Source: Limimaricola soesokkakensis (lineage in GTDB: Bacteria > Pseudomonadota > Alphaproteobacteria > Rhodobacterales > Rhodobacteraceae). From it: a DNA stretch of 64,000 bases. Of the stretch, positions 49,094-57,098 are shown in pieces (the stretch's first letter is position 1; each line of letters begins with the position of its first letter). The notes below the pieces were generated by a model. It was not told the DNA's origin. It searched no databases and saw only the letters and a program-made list of their open reading frames with translations. The DNA is taken from NCBI RefSeq assembly GCF_900172345.1, contig NZ_FWFY01000007.1, forward strand, positions 121,582-185,581, written 5' to 3'. Made by a program: the position numbers and the translations under genes.

Positions 49094-50023
49094 ATGGTTC
49101 CCAAGAAGCAGCAGATAGCGGTCATCGGAGCCGGACTTATGGGGCATGGCATCGCGCTGACGCTGGCGCGCGCCGGGCAATACGTGACCATCACCGACCC
49201 GCATGCCGAAACGCTGAAATCCGCACCAAAGCGGATTTCCGACAGCCTGCGGGTGATGGGCGCCGAGGATAACGAGATCGCTCGCACATTGAAGATGATC
49301 GAGCTGTGTTCGTCGGTCGGGTCGGCTGTCTGCAAAGCGGATTTCGTCTTCGAGGCCGCGCCGGAGAAGCTGGACCTCAAGCGCCAGATCTTCGCCGATG
49401 TCGAAGCGCATGCACCCGTCGCCGCGGTGCTGGCCTCCAACACTTCGGTCATCCAGATCACCAAGATCATGGACGGGCTGAAACACCCCGGACGGGCGCT
49501 TGGCACCCATTGGTGGAATCCGCCCCATCTGATCCCGCTGGTCGAAGTGATCAAGACCGGATGGACCGACGGCGAGGTCGCCGAACGGATGATGGCCCTG
49601 CTGGCCAGCGCCGGGAAAACTCCGGTGATGGTGGAGAAGGACGTGCCCGGGTTTATCGGCAACCGCCTGCAACACGCGCTCTGGCGCGAGGCGGTGAGCC
49701 TTGTCGAACGCGGCATTTGTGATGCGGAAGCGGTCGATACGGTTGTGAAGTCCTGCTTTGGCCGCAGACTGGCCGTGCTCGGCCCGTTGGAAAACGCCGA
49801 TCTCGTTGGCACCGACCTGACGCTGGATATCCACGAAAACGTGCTGTTCGACCTCGAAAGCCGGCAAGGCCCGTCACCCTACCTCCAGCAACTCGTGAAG
49901 GACGGCAAGCTGGGTATGAAATCCGGCGAAGGCTTCCGCAAATGGACGGAAGATGAAGCCAATGCGGTGCGCGCCCGCGTGGGCCGCCACCTGACCCGGC
50001 TCGAAGGCATTCTCGACGACTGA
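49094..50023 (+). CDS. 3-hydroxyacyl-CoA dehydrogenase-like NAD-dependent oxidoreductase
   Basis: 309-residue protein of the 3-hydroxyacyl-CoA dehydrogenase fold. Rossmann motif IAVIGAGLMGHGIALTLARA; catalytic Ser region VLASNTSVIQIT; catalytic His in GTHWWNPPHLIPLVEVIK; and the conserved Asn in GFIGNRLQHALWREAV. The HWWNPP variant differs from the HFFNPV of true CoA-thioester enzymes, so it may use a free acid (as do carnitine 3-dehydrogenase or the pyridoxine-pathway FHMPC dehydrogenase, which share this fold). With the downstream BKACE it fits oxidation of a beta-hydroxy acid to a beta-keto acid. Confidence 0.86.
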   Translation: MVPKKQQIAVIGAGLMGHGIALTLARAGQYVTITDPHAETLKSAPKRISDSLRVMGAEDNEIARTLKMIELCSSVGSAVCKADFVFEAAPEKLDLKRQIFADVEAHAPVAAVLASNTSVIQITKIMDGLKHPGRALGTHWWNPPHLIPLVEVIKTGWTDGEVAERMMALLASAGKTPVMVEKDVPGFIGNRLQHALWREAVSLVERGICDAEAVDTVVKSCFGRRLAVLGPLENADLVGTDLTLDIHENVLFDLESRQGPSPYLQQLVKDGKLGMKSGEGFRKWTEDEANAVRARVGRHLTRLEGILDD

Positions 50024-50078
50024 AACTGCCCTGACTTCAGATCAAACCCGGCGGGGAGGCCGGGAGGAGGAGACAAAC

Positions 50079-51353
50079 ATGAAAAAACTGCTAACCCCCA
50101 CACGTCGCCGGTTCCTGACCGGTTCCGCCGCGATGCTGGCCGCCCCGGCGATCCTGCGCGGAACCCGCGCCTACGCGCAGACCCCGACATTGAGAGTCGG
50201 TCATGTCAGCCCGCGCACCGGGCCGCTGGCCGGGTTTGCCGAGGCCGATGACTACGTGCTGGCCGCCATTCAGGACCACTTCAACGCCGGTGTCGAAAAC
50301 AACGGCAAAATCTGGAACATCGAGATCATCTCGAAGGACAGTCAGTCCAACCCGAACCGTGCCGCCGAAGTGGCTGCCGACCTGATCCTCGGAGACGAGG
50401 TCGACATCATCGTCGCCGCGTCTACCCCCGACACCGTGAACCCGGTCTCGGACCAGGCCGAGATCAACGAGGTGCCCTGCATCACCACGGATTGCCCTTG
50501 GCAGCCTTATTTCTTTGGCCGCAACGGCGTGCCAGGCGAAGGGTTCGACTATACCTATCACTTCTTCTGGGGACTTGAGGACGTGATTGGTGCCTTCCTC
50601 GACATGTGGGACCAATCCGGCGTGACGAAGGTGGTCGGAGGGCTGTTTCCGAACGACGCCGACGGCAATGCTTGGGGCGACGCCGAGCTGGGCCTGCCCA
50701 AACCGCTGGCCGCCGCCGGCTACGACCTGACCGATCCCGGGCGGTATCAGCCTTTGACCGATGACTTCTCCAACTACATCAACGCCTTCAAGGACGCCGG
50801 CGCAGAGATCGTGACCGGCAACATGATCGCGCCCGACTTTGCTACCTTCTGGTCACAGGCGGCGCAGCAGGGCTTTAGCCCCAAGATCGTGACCATCGGC
50901 AAGGCGCTGCTTTTTCCTTCGGTAATCGAGTCGCTGGGCGACCGAGGCGATGGCCTCTCGTCCGAGGTCTGGTGGTCGCCCAACCATCCGTTCAACTCAT
51001 CACTCACCGGCGCCAGTGCCAAGGATTTGGCCGAGGGCTATGCTGCCGCCTCGGGCCGCCCCTGGACCCAGCCCATCGGCTTCAAGCATGCGCTCTTCGA
51101 AGTGGTGGCGGATGTCGTCAGACGCGCCGAGGACCTGGATGACTACGAATCAATCGCTGCGGCGATCCCAGAGACCAAGCTCGACACCATCGTCGGCCCG
51201 GTCGACTGGTCGAACGGGCCGATCAACAACGTTACCAAGACGCCGTTGGTCGCCGGCCAGTGGCAGAAGGAGGGCGATGCCTTTGATCTCAAGATCGTGG
51301 CCAATTCCGCGGCACCGGACATTCCGCTTACCGGTGAGCTGAAACTTCTCTGA
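50079..51353 (+). CDS. Branched-chain-amino-acid-type ABC transporter substrate-binding protein (Tat-exported)
   Basis: 424-residue periplasmic binding protein of the Peripla_BP_6 type. The signal peptide carries a twin-arginine motif (TRRRFLTGSA) then AMLAAPAILRG and an AYA-Q cleavage region. The mature protein starts LRVGHVSPRTGPLAGFAEAD, typical of LivK-like proteins, with DIIVAASTPDTVNPVSDQAE further on. GGAGGAGGAG lies ahead of the start. It precedes the two ATPases and two permeases. The ligand is unknown and not necessarily an amino acid; context suggests the island's growth substrate. Confidence 0.92.
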   Translation: MKKLLTPTRRRFLTGSAAMLAAPAILRGTRAYAQTPTLRVGHVSPRTGPLAGFAEADDYVLAAIQDHFNAGVENNGKIWNIEIISKDSQSNPNRAAEVAADLILGDEVDIIVAASTPDTVNPVSDQAEINEVPCITTDCPWQPYFFGRNGVPGEGFDYTYHFFWGLEDVIGAFLDMWDQSGVTKVVGGLFPNDADGNAWGDAELGLPKPLAAAGYDLTDPGRYQPLTDDFSNYINAFKDAGAEIVTGNMIAPDFATFWSQAAQQGFSPKIVTIGKALLFPSVIESLGDRGDGLSSEVWWSPNHPFNSSLTGASAKDLAEGYAAASGRPWTQPIGFKHALFEVVADVVRRAEDLDDYESIAAAIPETKLDTIVGPVDWSNGPINNVTKTPLVAGQWQKEGDAFDLKIVANSAAPDIPLTGELKLL

Positions 51354-51362
51354 CCCCAAAGG

Positions 51363-51378
51363 GGCGGCGGGTGCCGCC
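51363..51378 (+). promoter_or_regulatory. Hairpin between binding protein and ATPase genes
   Basis: GGCGGC-GGGT-GCCGCC perfect 6-bp stem ten bases after the binding-protein stop, without a T-tract. Such hairpins often stabilise the upstream mRNA, giving more binding protein than membrane components. Confidence 0.5.
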
Positions 51379-51405
51379 GCCTGACACCGCCGATGGGAGA
51401 CCCCG

Positions 51406-52134
51406 ATGGCGCAGATCCTTCAACTCGACGGCGTGTCGAAATCCTTCGGCGCTGTCACCGTCGCTGACGGCCTCAGCTATGGGCTGGCAAAAGGCGAGGC
51501 GCTTGGCGTGCTCGGTCCCAACGGTGCCGGCAAGACCTCGATGTTCAATCTGATCACCGGCACGCTCATGGCTGATAGCGGGCGCATCAGCTTTGAAGGC
51601 GAGGACATTACCCGCATGAGTGCCGCGCGCCGATCACGCGCCGGCATCGCCCGCAGCTTCCAAGTGCCGCAGCCTTTCACCCATATGACGGTGTTCGAGA
51701 ATGCGATGGTGGCGGCCACGCAATCCGCCGGTCTGTCCGGACGCGAGGCCGAGCGGCTCTGCATCGACGTGCTCGACCAGACCGAGCTTCTGGGAAAGGC
51801 CAACGACCGCGCCGGCGGGCTGACCTTGCTCAACCGCAAGCGGCTTGAACTGACCCGCGCGCTTTGCGCCAAGCCCCGCCTGCTCTTGCTCGACGAGATC
51901 GCGGGGGGGCTGACCGAGGCGGAATGCACATCTCTGATCGCCACCATCAAGTCGATCCACGCCAGCGGCGTCTCGATCATCTGGATCGAACACGTGGTGC
52001 ACGCGCTGATGGCGGTGGTCGAGCGGCTGATCGTGATCGATTTCGGCCGCAAGATCGCCGAGGGCGAACCCCGGGCGATTATGGAGAGCCCGGAAGTGCA
52101 GGAAATCTACCTGGGGATTGAGGCCGATGCCTGA
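51406..52134 (+). CDS. ABC transporter ATP-binding protein, LivG type
   Basis: 242-residue ATPase. Walker [19 protein letters not shown]; signature region reads [18 protein letters not shown], where the usual LSxGxQ is replaced by LTLLNRKR, a variant seen in LivG-type proteins; Walker [17 protein letters not shown]. His switch [13 protein letters not shown]. Its last codons overlap the start of the LivF-type gene. One of two ATPases of the island importer. Confidence 0.92.
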   Translation: MAQILQLDGVSKSFGAVTVADGLSYGLAKGEALGVLGPNGAGKTSMFNLITGTLMADSGRISFEGEDITRMSAARRSRAGIARSFQVPQPFTHMTVFENAMVAATQSAGLSGREAERLCIDVLDQTELLGKANDRAGGLTLLNRKRLELTRALCAKPRLLLLDEIAGGLTEAECTSLIATIKSIHASGVSIIWIEHVVHALMAVVERLIVIDFGRKIAEGEPRAIMESPEVQEIYLGIEADA

Positions 52135-52834
52135 ACCGATCCTGACGCTCACCGGCCTCGATGCCTTCTATGGTGATTTCCAAGCGCTCTACGGCGTCGA
52201 CCTGGAGGTCAGCGAGGGTGAAGTCTTGGCCATTATCGGGGCCAACGGCGCCGGCAAGACGACGCTGCTGCGCTCGATCGCCGGGCTGATCGGGAACGAG
52301 GCGTCGCAGATCACCTATCGCGGCAGGTCGATCGGCAATGCGCGCCCCGACGTGGTGGCGCAGATGGGCCTCGCCATGGTGCCCGAGGGCCGACAGCTCT
52401 TTCCCTCACTCTCGGTCGAGGAGAACCTGATGATCGGCGGGAGGGTTAATCGCGAGGGCCCGTGGAACCTGCGCAAGGTCTATGACCTCTTCCCTATCTT
52501 GGAGGAACGCAAGGCGCAGGCCTCGACCTCGCTCTCGGGCGGTCAGCAGCAGATGGTCGCCATCGGCCGGGCACTGATGGCCAACCCCGACCTGATCATG
52601 TTCGACGAGATCAGCCTCGGCCTCGCGCCGGTCATCATCCGCGACATCTATAAGGCGCTGCCCGGCATCGTCGGCGGCGGCATGAGCGCGGTGATCGTCG
52701 AGCAGGACATCACCAAGGCGCTTGCCGTGTCGTCCCGTGTCTACTGCCTGCAAGAGGGTCGGGTGTCGCTCGAGGGCAGGTCCGACGCAGTTTCGCGCGA
52801 AGATATCGCGCGCGCCTATTTCGGAGTGGAATGA
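52127..52834 (+). CDS. ABC transporter ATP-binding protein, LivF type
   Basis: 235-residue ATPase. Walker A AIIGANGAGKTTLLRSIAG; signature LSGGQQQMVAIGRALMA; Walker B DLIMFDEISLGLAPVI; and the LivF-typical MVPEGRQLFPSLSVEENL. The ATG at 52127 overlaps the LivG-type stop. The permease follows one base after its stop codon. Together with LivG it powers the importer. Confidence 0.93.
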   Translation: MPEPILTLTGLDAFYGDFQALYGVDLEVSEGEVLAIIGANGAGKTTLLRSIAGLIGNEASQITYRGRSIGNARPDVVAQMGLAMVPEGRQLFPSLSVEENLMIGGRVNREGPWNLRKVYDLFPILEERKAQASTSLSGGQQQMVAIGRALMANPDLIMFDEISLGLAPVIIRDIYKALPGIVGGGMSAVIVEQDITKALAVSSRVYCLQEGRVSLEGRSDAVSREDIARAYFGVE

Positions 52835-52835
52835 C

Positions 52836-53699
52836 ATGGATTTCTTGAATGCAGTGGTTCAGGGCACCTTGCTGGGGGGGCTCTATGCGCTCTTTGCCGC
52901 CGGGCTGTCGCTGATCTTCGGAGTGATGCGGCTGGTCAATATTGCGCATGGCGATCTGATCGTTCTGGCTGCCTATCTGGGGCTGACCACGACCGTTGTG
53001 CTGGGAGTGCATCCGCTGGTGGCGCTAATCGTTGTGGTGCCGGCGATGGCCGGGATCGGCTATGTGCTGCAACGGGGGGTGCTGAACCATACCCTGGGCG
53101 ATGACATCCTGCCGCCTCTGCTTGTCACCTTCGGGCTATCAGTGATTATCCAGAACGCTCTGCTGGAAGGCTATTCCGCCGATCCGCAGAAAATGGACGC
53201 CGGTGTGCTTGAGACTGCCTCGGTCGCGCTCGGCCCGCTGTCGCTGGGACTGTTGCCGCTGCTTACCTTCGCTATCGCAGTCGCAGTCATCGCGGGGCTG
53301 CAATGGACCTTCTATCGCACGCCGCTGGGCCGCGCCTTTCGTGCCACGTCGGACAACCAAGATATCGCTCAGCTCATGGGCCTGAACAAGCGCCATGTCT
53401 TCGGACTCGCCATGGCGCTCGCGCTCGCAGTGACGGCGGTTGCGGGCATTCTGCTGGGTATCCGCACCAGCTTCGACCCGTCGGTCGGTGGCGGGCGACT
53501 CATTTTCGGCTTCGAGGCAGTGATCATCGGTGGTCTTGGAAACCTCTGGGGCACGCTTGTCGGTGGCGTCATCCTTGGCGTTGCTCAGACCTTGGGCGCG
53601 ACGATCAACCCCGGCTGGCAGCTTCTGGCTGGCCACATCGCCTTTCTCGTCATTCTTGCCGTGCGTCCCAACGGCCTATTCCCGAGGATCAGCGGATGA
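52836..53699 (+). CDS. Branched-chain-amino-acid-type ABC permease, LivH type
   Basis: 287-residue membrane protein with about eight hydrophobic segments. Begins MDFLNAVVQGTLLGGLYALF and has the family region FGVMRLVNIAHGDLIVLAAY; the coupling motif FRATSDNQDIAQLMGLNKRH is near 165. Ends with AVRPNGLFPRISG, typical of LivH-type permeases. Start ATG at 52836; the stop overlaps the LivM-type start (ATGA). Confidence 0.93.
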   Translation: MDFLNAVVQGTLLGGLYALFAAGLSLIFGVMRLVNIAHGDLIVLAAYLGLTTTVVLGVHPLVALIVVVPAMAGIGYVLQRGVLNHTLGDDILPPLLVTFGLSVIIQNALLEGYSADPQKMDAGVLETASVALGPLSLGLLPLLTFAIAVAVIAGLQWTFYRTPLGRAFRATSDNQDIAQLMGLNKRHVFGLAMALALAVTAVAGILLGIRTSFDPSVGGGRLIFGFEAVIIGGLGNLWGTLVGGVILGVAQTLGATINPGWQLLAGHIAFLVILAVRPNGLFPRISG

Positions 53700-54721
53700 A
53701 CACAGATATCCGGGTAAGCCGTACCTCTAACGCCGCGAAGGTCGCGGCCGCGCTCGGTGCGCTGATCGTCGTGATCCTGATCGCCGCGCCGTACTGGGCG
53801 GGCCGGGCCGATCTGCGGCTGATGGGCGAGGTCTTTCTCTACCTCGCGCTGGCCTCGCTGTGGAACCTGCTGGCGGGCTACGCCGGGCTGGTCTCGGTCG
53901 GACAGCAGGCCTATGTCGGCTTCGGCGGTTACATGCTGTTCGCGCTGACCATATTTGCGGGTCTGCCCCCGCTGGTTGCCATTGCTCTGGCGGGCGTGCT
54001 CGGCGCGCTGATCTCGATCCCCGTTGCAGCGTTGATCTTCCGCCTTAGGGGGGCCTATTTCGCCATTGGCACCTGGGTCATGGCCGAGGTCTTCCGGCTG
54101 GTCTTCGCACAGGTTTCGGCATTGGGAGGCGGCTCCGGCACCTCGTTGCCCACCGATATCGTGCGCTCCATGGCCGATGATCGCTCGGCACGAGAGGCAC
54201 TCAGCTACTGGCTGGCACTCGGCGCGGCGTTGATCGTCGTCACCGCCGTCTACCTGCTGCTGCGCTCGCGCAAGGGGTTGGCGTTGACCGCGATCCGCGA
54301 CAACGAGTTGGCCTCAGCCTCGCTGGGCATCGACATCTGGCGGACGAAGTTCTTCGTCTATGTCGTCACCTCCGGCCTGACCGCCGTGATCGGCGCGCTG
54401 ATTTTTCTGCAAAAGCTACGTATCTCCCCCGACGCCGCGTTCAGCGTCAATGACTGGACCGCCTTCGTGATCTTCATCGTCGTTATCGGCGGGATCGGCA
54501 CCATCGAGGGCCCGATCATCGGCACGCTGGTCTTCTTCCTGCTGCGTGAAACGCTGGCGGACCTTGGCACCATCTACCTGATGGTCCTCGGTCTCGTTGC
54601 CATCGTGGTGATGCTGAAGGCGCCGCACGGCATCTGGGGCTTCATCCGGCACCGCTTCAATCTGCAACTCTTTCCACTCGGCTACCGCGTCGTGATTGCG
54701 GACCATACCAAAGGAGTCTGA
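53696..54721 (+). CDS. Branched-chain-amino-acid-type ABC permease, LivM type
   Basis: 341-residue membrane permease. First helix AAALGALIVVILIAAPYWAG after a basic leader; LivM-typical LASLWNLLAGYAGLVSVGQQ followed by AYVGFGGYMLFALTIFAGLP; coupling motif AIRDNELASASLGIDIWRTK. It overlaps the LivH-type gene by four bases and ends three bases before the BKACE gene, whose ribosome binding site lies in this gene's last codons. Confidence 0.93.
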   Translation: MNTDIRVSRTSNAAKVAAALGALIVVILIAAPYWAGRADLRLMGEVFLYLALASLWNLLAGYAGLVSVGQQAYVGFGGYMLFALTIFAGLPPLVAIALAGVLGALISIPVAALIFRLRGAYFAIGTWVMAEVFRLVFAQVSALGGGSGTSLPTDIVRSMADDRSAREALSYWLALGAALIVVTAVYLLLRSRKGLALTAIRDNELASASLGIDIWRTKFFVYVVTSGLTAVIGALIFLQKLRISPDAAFSVNDWTAFVIFIVVIGGIGTIEGPIIGTLVFFLLRETLADLGTIYLMVLGLVAIVVMLKAPHGIWGFIRHRFNLQLFPLGYRVVIADHTKGV

Positions 54722-54724
54722 CCC

Positions 54725-55660
54725 ATGGCACGTCAGAAAACCGTCATCACCTGCGCCATCACAGGCGCGATCCACACCCCCACCATGTCGGACGCGTTGC
54801 CTTATTCCTATGACGATATCGCGCAGCAGGCCGTCGCGGCGGCTGAGGCCGGTGCGTCGATCCTGCACTTGCACGCCCGAGACAACGAGACCGGCGCGCC
54901 GTCGGTCGACGTCAAGGATTTCCAGCCCTTCCTGCCGCGGATCAAGCAGGCGACGGATGCGGTGCTGAATATCTCCACCGGTGGCTCGCTGTCGCTGTCG
55001 ATCCAAGACCGAATAACGCCGGCCAAGACCTTCAGTCCCGAGATGTGCTCACTGAACATGGGAAGCATGAACTTTTCGTTCCACCCGCTCGCCAATCGCT
55101 TCAAGGAGGACGACTGGAAATTCGACTGGGAGAAGGACTACGTCGCCAACTCCGACGGCAACATCTTCCGCAACACCTTCCGCGACATCAAGGAGGCCGC
55201 CGACACGCTGGCCCCGCACGACATCAAGTTCGAGCATGAATGCTATGACGTCGGCCACCTCTACAATCTGAAATTTTGTATGGATATCGGCCTGTTCAAA
55301 GCGCCAGTGTTCATCCAGTTCATTTTCGGCATCCTCGGCGGCATCGGGCCGGAGGTCGATAACCTGGTGTTCATGAAACGCACCGCCGACCGCCTTTTTG
55401 GCAACGATTACCGATGGTCGGTTCTGGGCGCAGGCGGCGCGCAGATGACCCTCGCCACGACCGCGAGCCAGATGGGCGGCAACGTGCGCGTCGGTCTGGA
55501 AGACAGCCTGTTCATTTCGCGTGGAAAGCTGGCCGAAAGCAACGCCCAGCAGGTCACCAAGATTCGCCGGATCGTCGAGGATCTCGGTTGCGAAGTCGCC
55601 ACGCCGGACGAGGCGCGAGAAATCCTCGCGCTAAAAGGCGGCGATAGGGTCAATTTTTGA
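54725..55660 (+). CDS. BKACE family beta-keto acid cleavage enzyme (3-keto-5-aminohexanoate cleavage protein family)
   Basis: 311-residue zinc enzyme that condenses a beta-keto acid with acetyl-CoA and cleaves it into acetoacetate and a new acyl-CoA. Zinc ligands are visible in ASILHLHARDNETG (HxH) and in VRVGLEDSLFISRGK (Glu). Other conserved stretches are VITCAITGAIHTPTMSD at the N-terminus, LNISTGGSLSLSIQDR and KFEHECYDVGHLYNL. AAAGGAGT precedes the start. The family covers several substrates (3-keto-5-aminohexanoate, dehydrocarnitine, beta-ketoglutarate and others), so the natural substrate is open. Last gene of the operon. Confidence 0.92.
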   Translation: MARQKTVITCAITGAIHTPTMSDALPYSYDDIAQQAVAAAEAGASILHLHARDNETGAPSVDVKDFQPFLPRIKQATDAVLNISTGGSLSLSIQDRITPAKTFSPEMCSLNMGSMNFSFHPLANRFKEDDWKFDWEKDYVANSDGNIFRNTFRDIKEAADTLAPHDIKFEHECYDVGHLYNLKFCMDIGLFKAPVFIQFIFGILGGIGPEVDNLVFMKRTADRLFGNDYRWSVLGAGGAQMTLATTASQMGGNVRVGLEDSLFISRGKLAESNAQQVTKIRRIVEDLGCEVATPDEAREILALKGGDRVNF

Positions 55661-55687
55661 AGAAGACCGCCATCACCGCAGCGCTAA

Positions 55688-56146
55688 TCAGTCGGCCCTC
55701 TTTAGCTGACCTTCACCCGGTATTACCCCCCCGAGGGCAGTTCTCAACTCGCGGGCAAGCTCAAACAAGATCTGTTCTTTCTCCGCCCCGAGCATCGATC
55801 CGATCATGATATCCATATCCTGCCATGCACTGCGAATATCTACGACCATACGCGCGCCAGCCGGGGACAGCGCAATGACATCACCGCGTTTGTCCTTCTC
55901 GCTTTTGTGGCGCACGACGAGATTGAGGGTCAGAAGCCGGTCGATCATCGTACTCATGCTGCCTTTGGTAATATCGAACTCGCGCGCCAGGACCGTCTGT
56001 GACGTCGGACCGATGACGTCGATCGCCACGAGGATTCTGGCCTGACGCGGCCGAACGCCCAAAGGGGCGAGCCGTTCGGTCAGGCGCTTTTCGAGCAGAT
56101 CGGCGCTGTGGAGCAGCGCGTGAAACTTGGCATGCTGTGTCGTCAT
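55688..56146 (-). CDS. MarR family transcriptional regulator
   Basis: 152-residue winged-helix regulator: LGVRPRQARILVAIDVIGPT, TVLAREFDITKGSMSTMIDR as recognition helix region and VRHKSEKDKRGDVIALSPAG as the wing. Helices at both ends form the dimer interface. I place the start at 56146 because AAAGGCAGG sits just before it; an upstream ATG at 56179 would put the start inside the palindromic operator. Convergent with the BKACE gene, so it closes the island. MarR proteins usually repress and respond to aromatic or other small acids. Confidence 0.88.
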   Translation of the reverse strand: MTTQHAKFHALLHSADLLEKRLTERLAPLGVRPRQARILVAIDVIGPTSQTVLAREFDITKGSMSTMIDRLLTLNLVVRHKSEKDKRGDVIALSPAGARMVVDIRSAWQDMDIMIGSMLGAEKEQILFELARELRTALGGVIPGEGQLKRAD

Positions 56147-56167
56147 ACCTGCCTTTAACATGAAATG

Positions 56168-56181
56168 GTTTGTATACAAAC
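56168..56181. promoter_or_regulatory. Perfect 14-bp palindrome, candidate MarR operator
   Basis: GTTTGTATACAAAC, perfectly symmetric, 22 bp upstream of the preferred marR start and about 107 bp upstream of the DUF1499 gene. Size, symmetry and AT-rich centre fit a MarR-type operator used for autoregulation; no second copy was noticed elsewhere in the window. Confidence 0.65.
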
Positions 56182-56287
56182 TAAGTTATGCTACCTGTCT
56201 TCCCGGTTTCAATCCCGAACGCCGAACGGCCCGCTGACCCGAACTGCACAGGTCGGGTTGCCTTTGGTGAGATGAAAGGACGATGTC

Positions 56288-57013
56288 TTGCAACACGCTG
56301 GAAAGATTGCGTTGTTCGTCGCTATTGCCGGTCTCGTCGGCGTGGCGCTCATGCTGTTTGGCGCACGATTCGGGCTCTGGGAGCCGATCGTGGGCTTTGG
56401 CCTCTATCGGACCTACCTCACCCCTCTGGGCGCGACCGTCGCGGGGCTGGGCCTGCTCGCGGTGGTCATCCATGCCGTGCGCAAGGAGCGAAAGGGCGCA
56501 CTTGCCGGTGGTCTTGCGGCCGTGATCGGGGTGGCCTGTCTGGCCCCCACGATCGCCAGCGCGATCAACCCGCCTCCGCGCGCCGCTCCGATCCACGACA
56601 TTTCGACCGATACGGTGAACCCGCCCGAGTTCGAAGTCCTCGACGAGACCCGTGCGGGGGCCAGCAACACGCTGGACTACGGCGGGGCCGAACTGGCTGC
56701 CGCGCAGGCCGCCAGCTATCCCGATATCGCGCCGCTCGAGACGGATCTGTCCCCCGACGCTGCCTATCAGCGCGCCCTGACGGTCGCCGAAGACATGGGG
56801 TGGGACATCGTCGCCTCGGACCCGGATCGGCTTCGCTTCGAAGCGACGGCGCGCACGTCCGTTTTCTACTTTGCCGATGACGTGGTGGTTGTCGTTGCGG
56901 CGCAGGACGAGGGCAGCCGTATCGATATGCGGGGCGTGTCCCGAGTGGGGCGCAGCGACCAAGGCGTGAACGCCGCGCGCATTCGCGCCTTTCAGGACCG
57001 GTTTGGCGAATAA
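56288..57013 (+). CDS. DUF1499 membrane protein
   Basis: 241-residue protein with three hydrophobic helices in the N-terminal 100 residues (FVAIAGLVGVALMLFGARFG, LGATVAGLGLLAVVIHAV and GGLAAVIGVACLAPTIASAI) followed by a DUF1499 domain (AEDMGWDIVASDPDRLRFEA then FYFADDVVVVVAAQDEGSR, and the ending RIDMRGVSRVGRSDQGVNA). Function unknown. The start is TTG at 56288, with GAAAGGA seven bases ahead; no in-frame ATG gives a better start. Divergent from marR. Confidence 0.82.
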   Translation: MQHAGKIALFVAIAGLVGVALMLFGARFGLWEPIVGFGLYRTYLTPLGATVAGLGLLAVVIHAVRKERKGALAGGLAAVIGVACLAPTIASAINPPPRAAPIHDISTDTVNPPEFEVLDETRAGASNTLDYGGAELAAAQAASYPDIAPLETDLSPDAAYQRALTVAEDMGWDIVASDPDRLRFEATARTSVFYFADDVVVVVAAQDEGSRIDMRGVSRVGRSDQGVNAARIRAFQDRFGE

Positions 57014-57098
57014 CCAAGCGCCCGTCCGACCGTGCCCGACGGAAAGGCACGGCACGTTCGCTCGCAAATGATCTGGAAGAAGCAGGAGTTGGTCGAAA

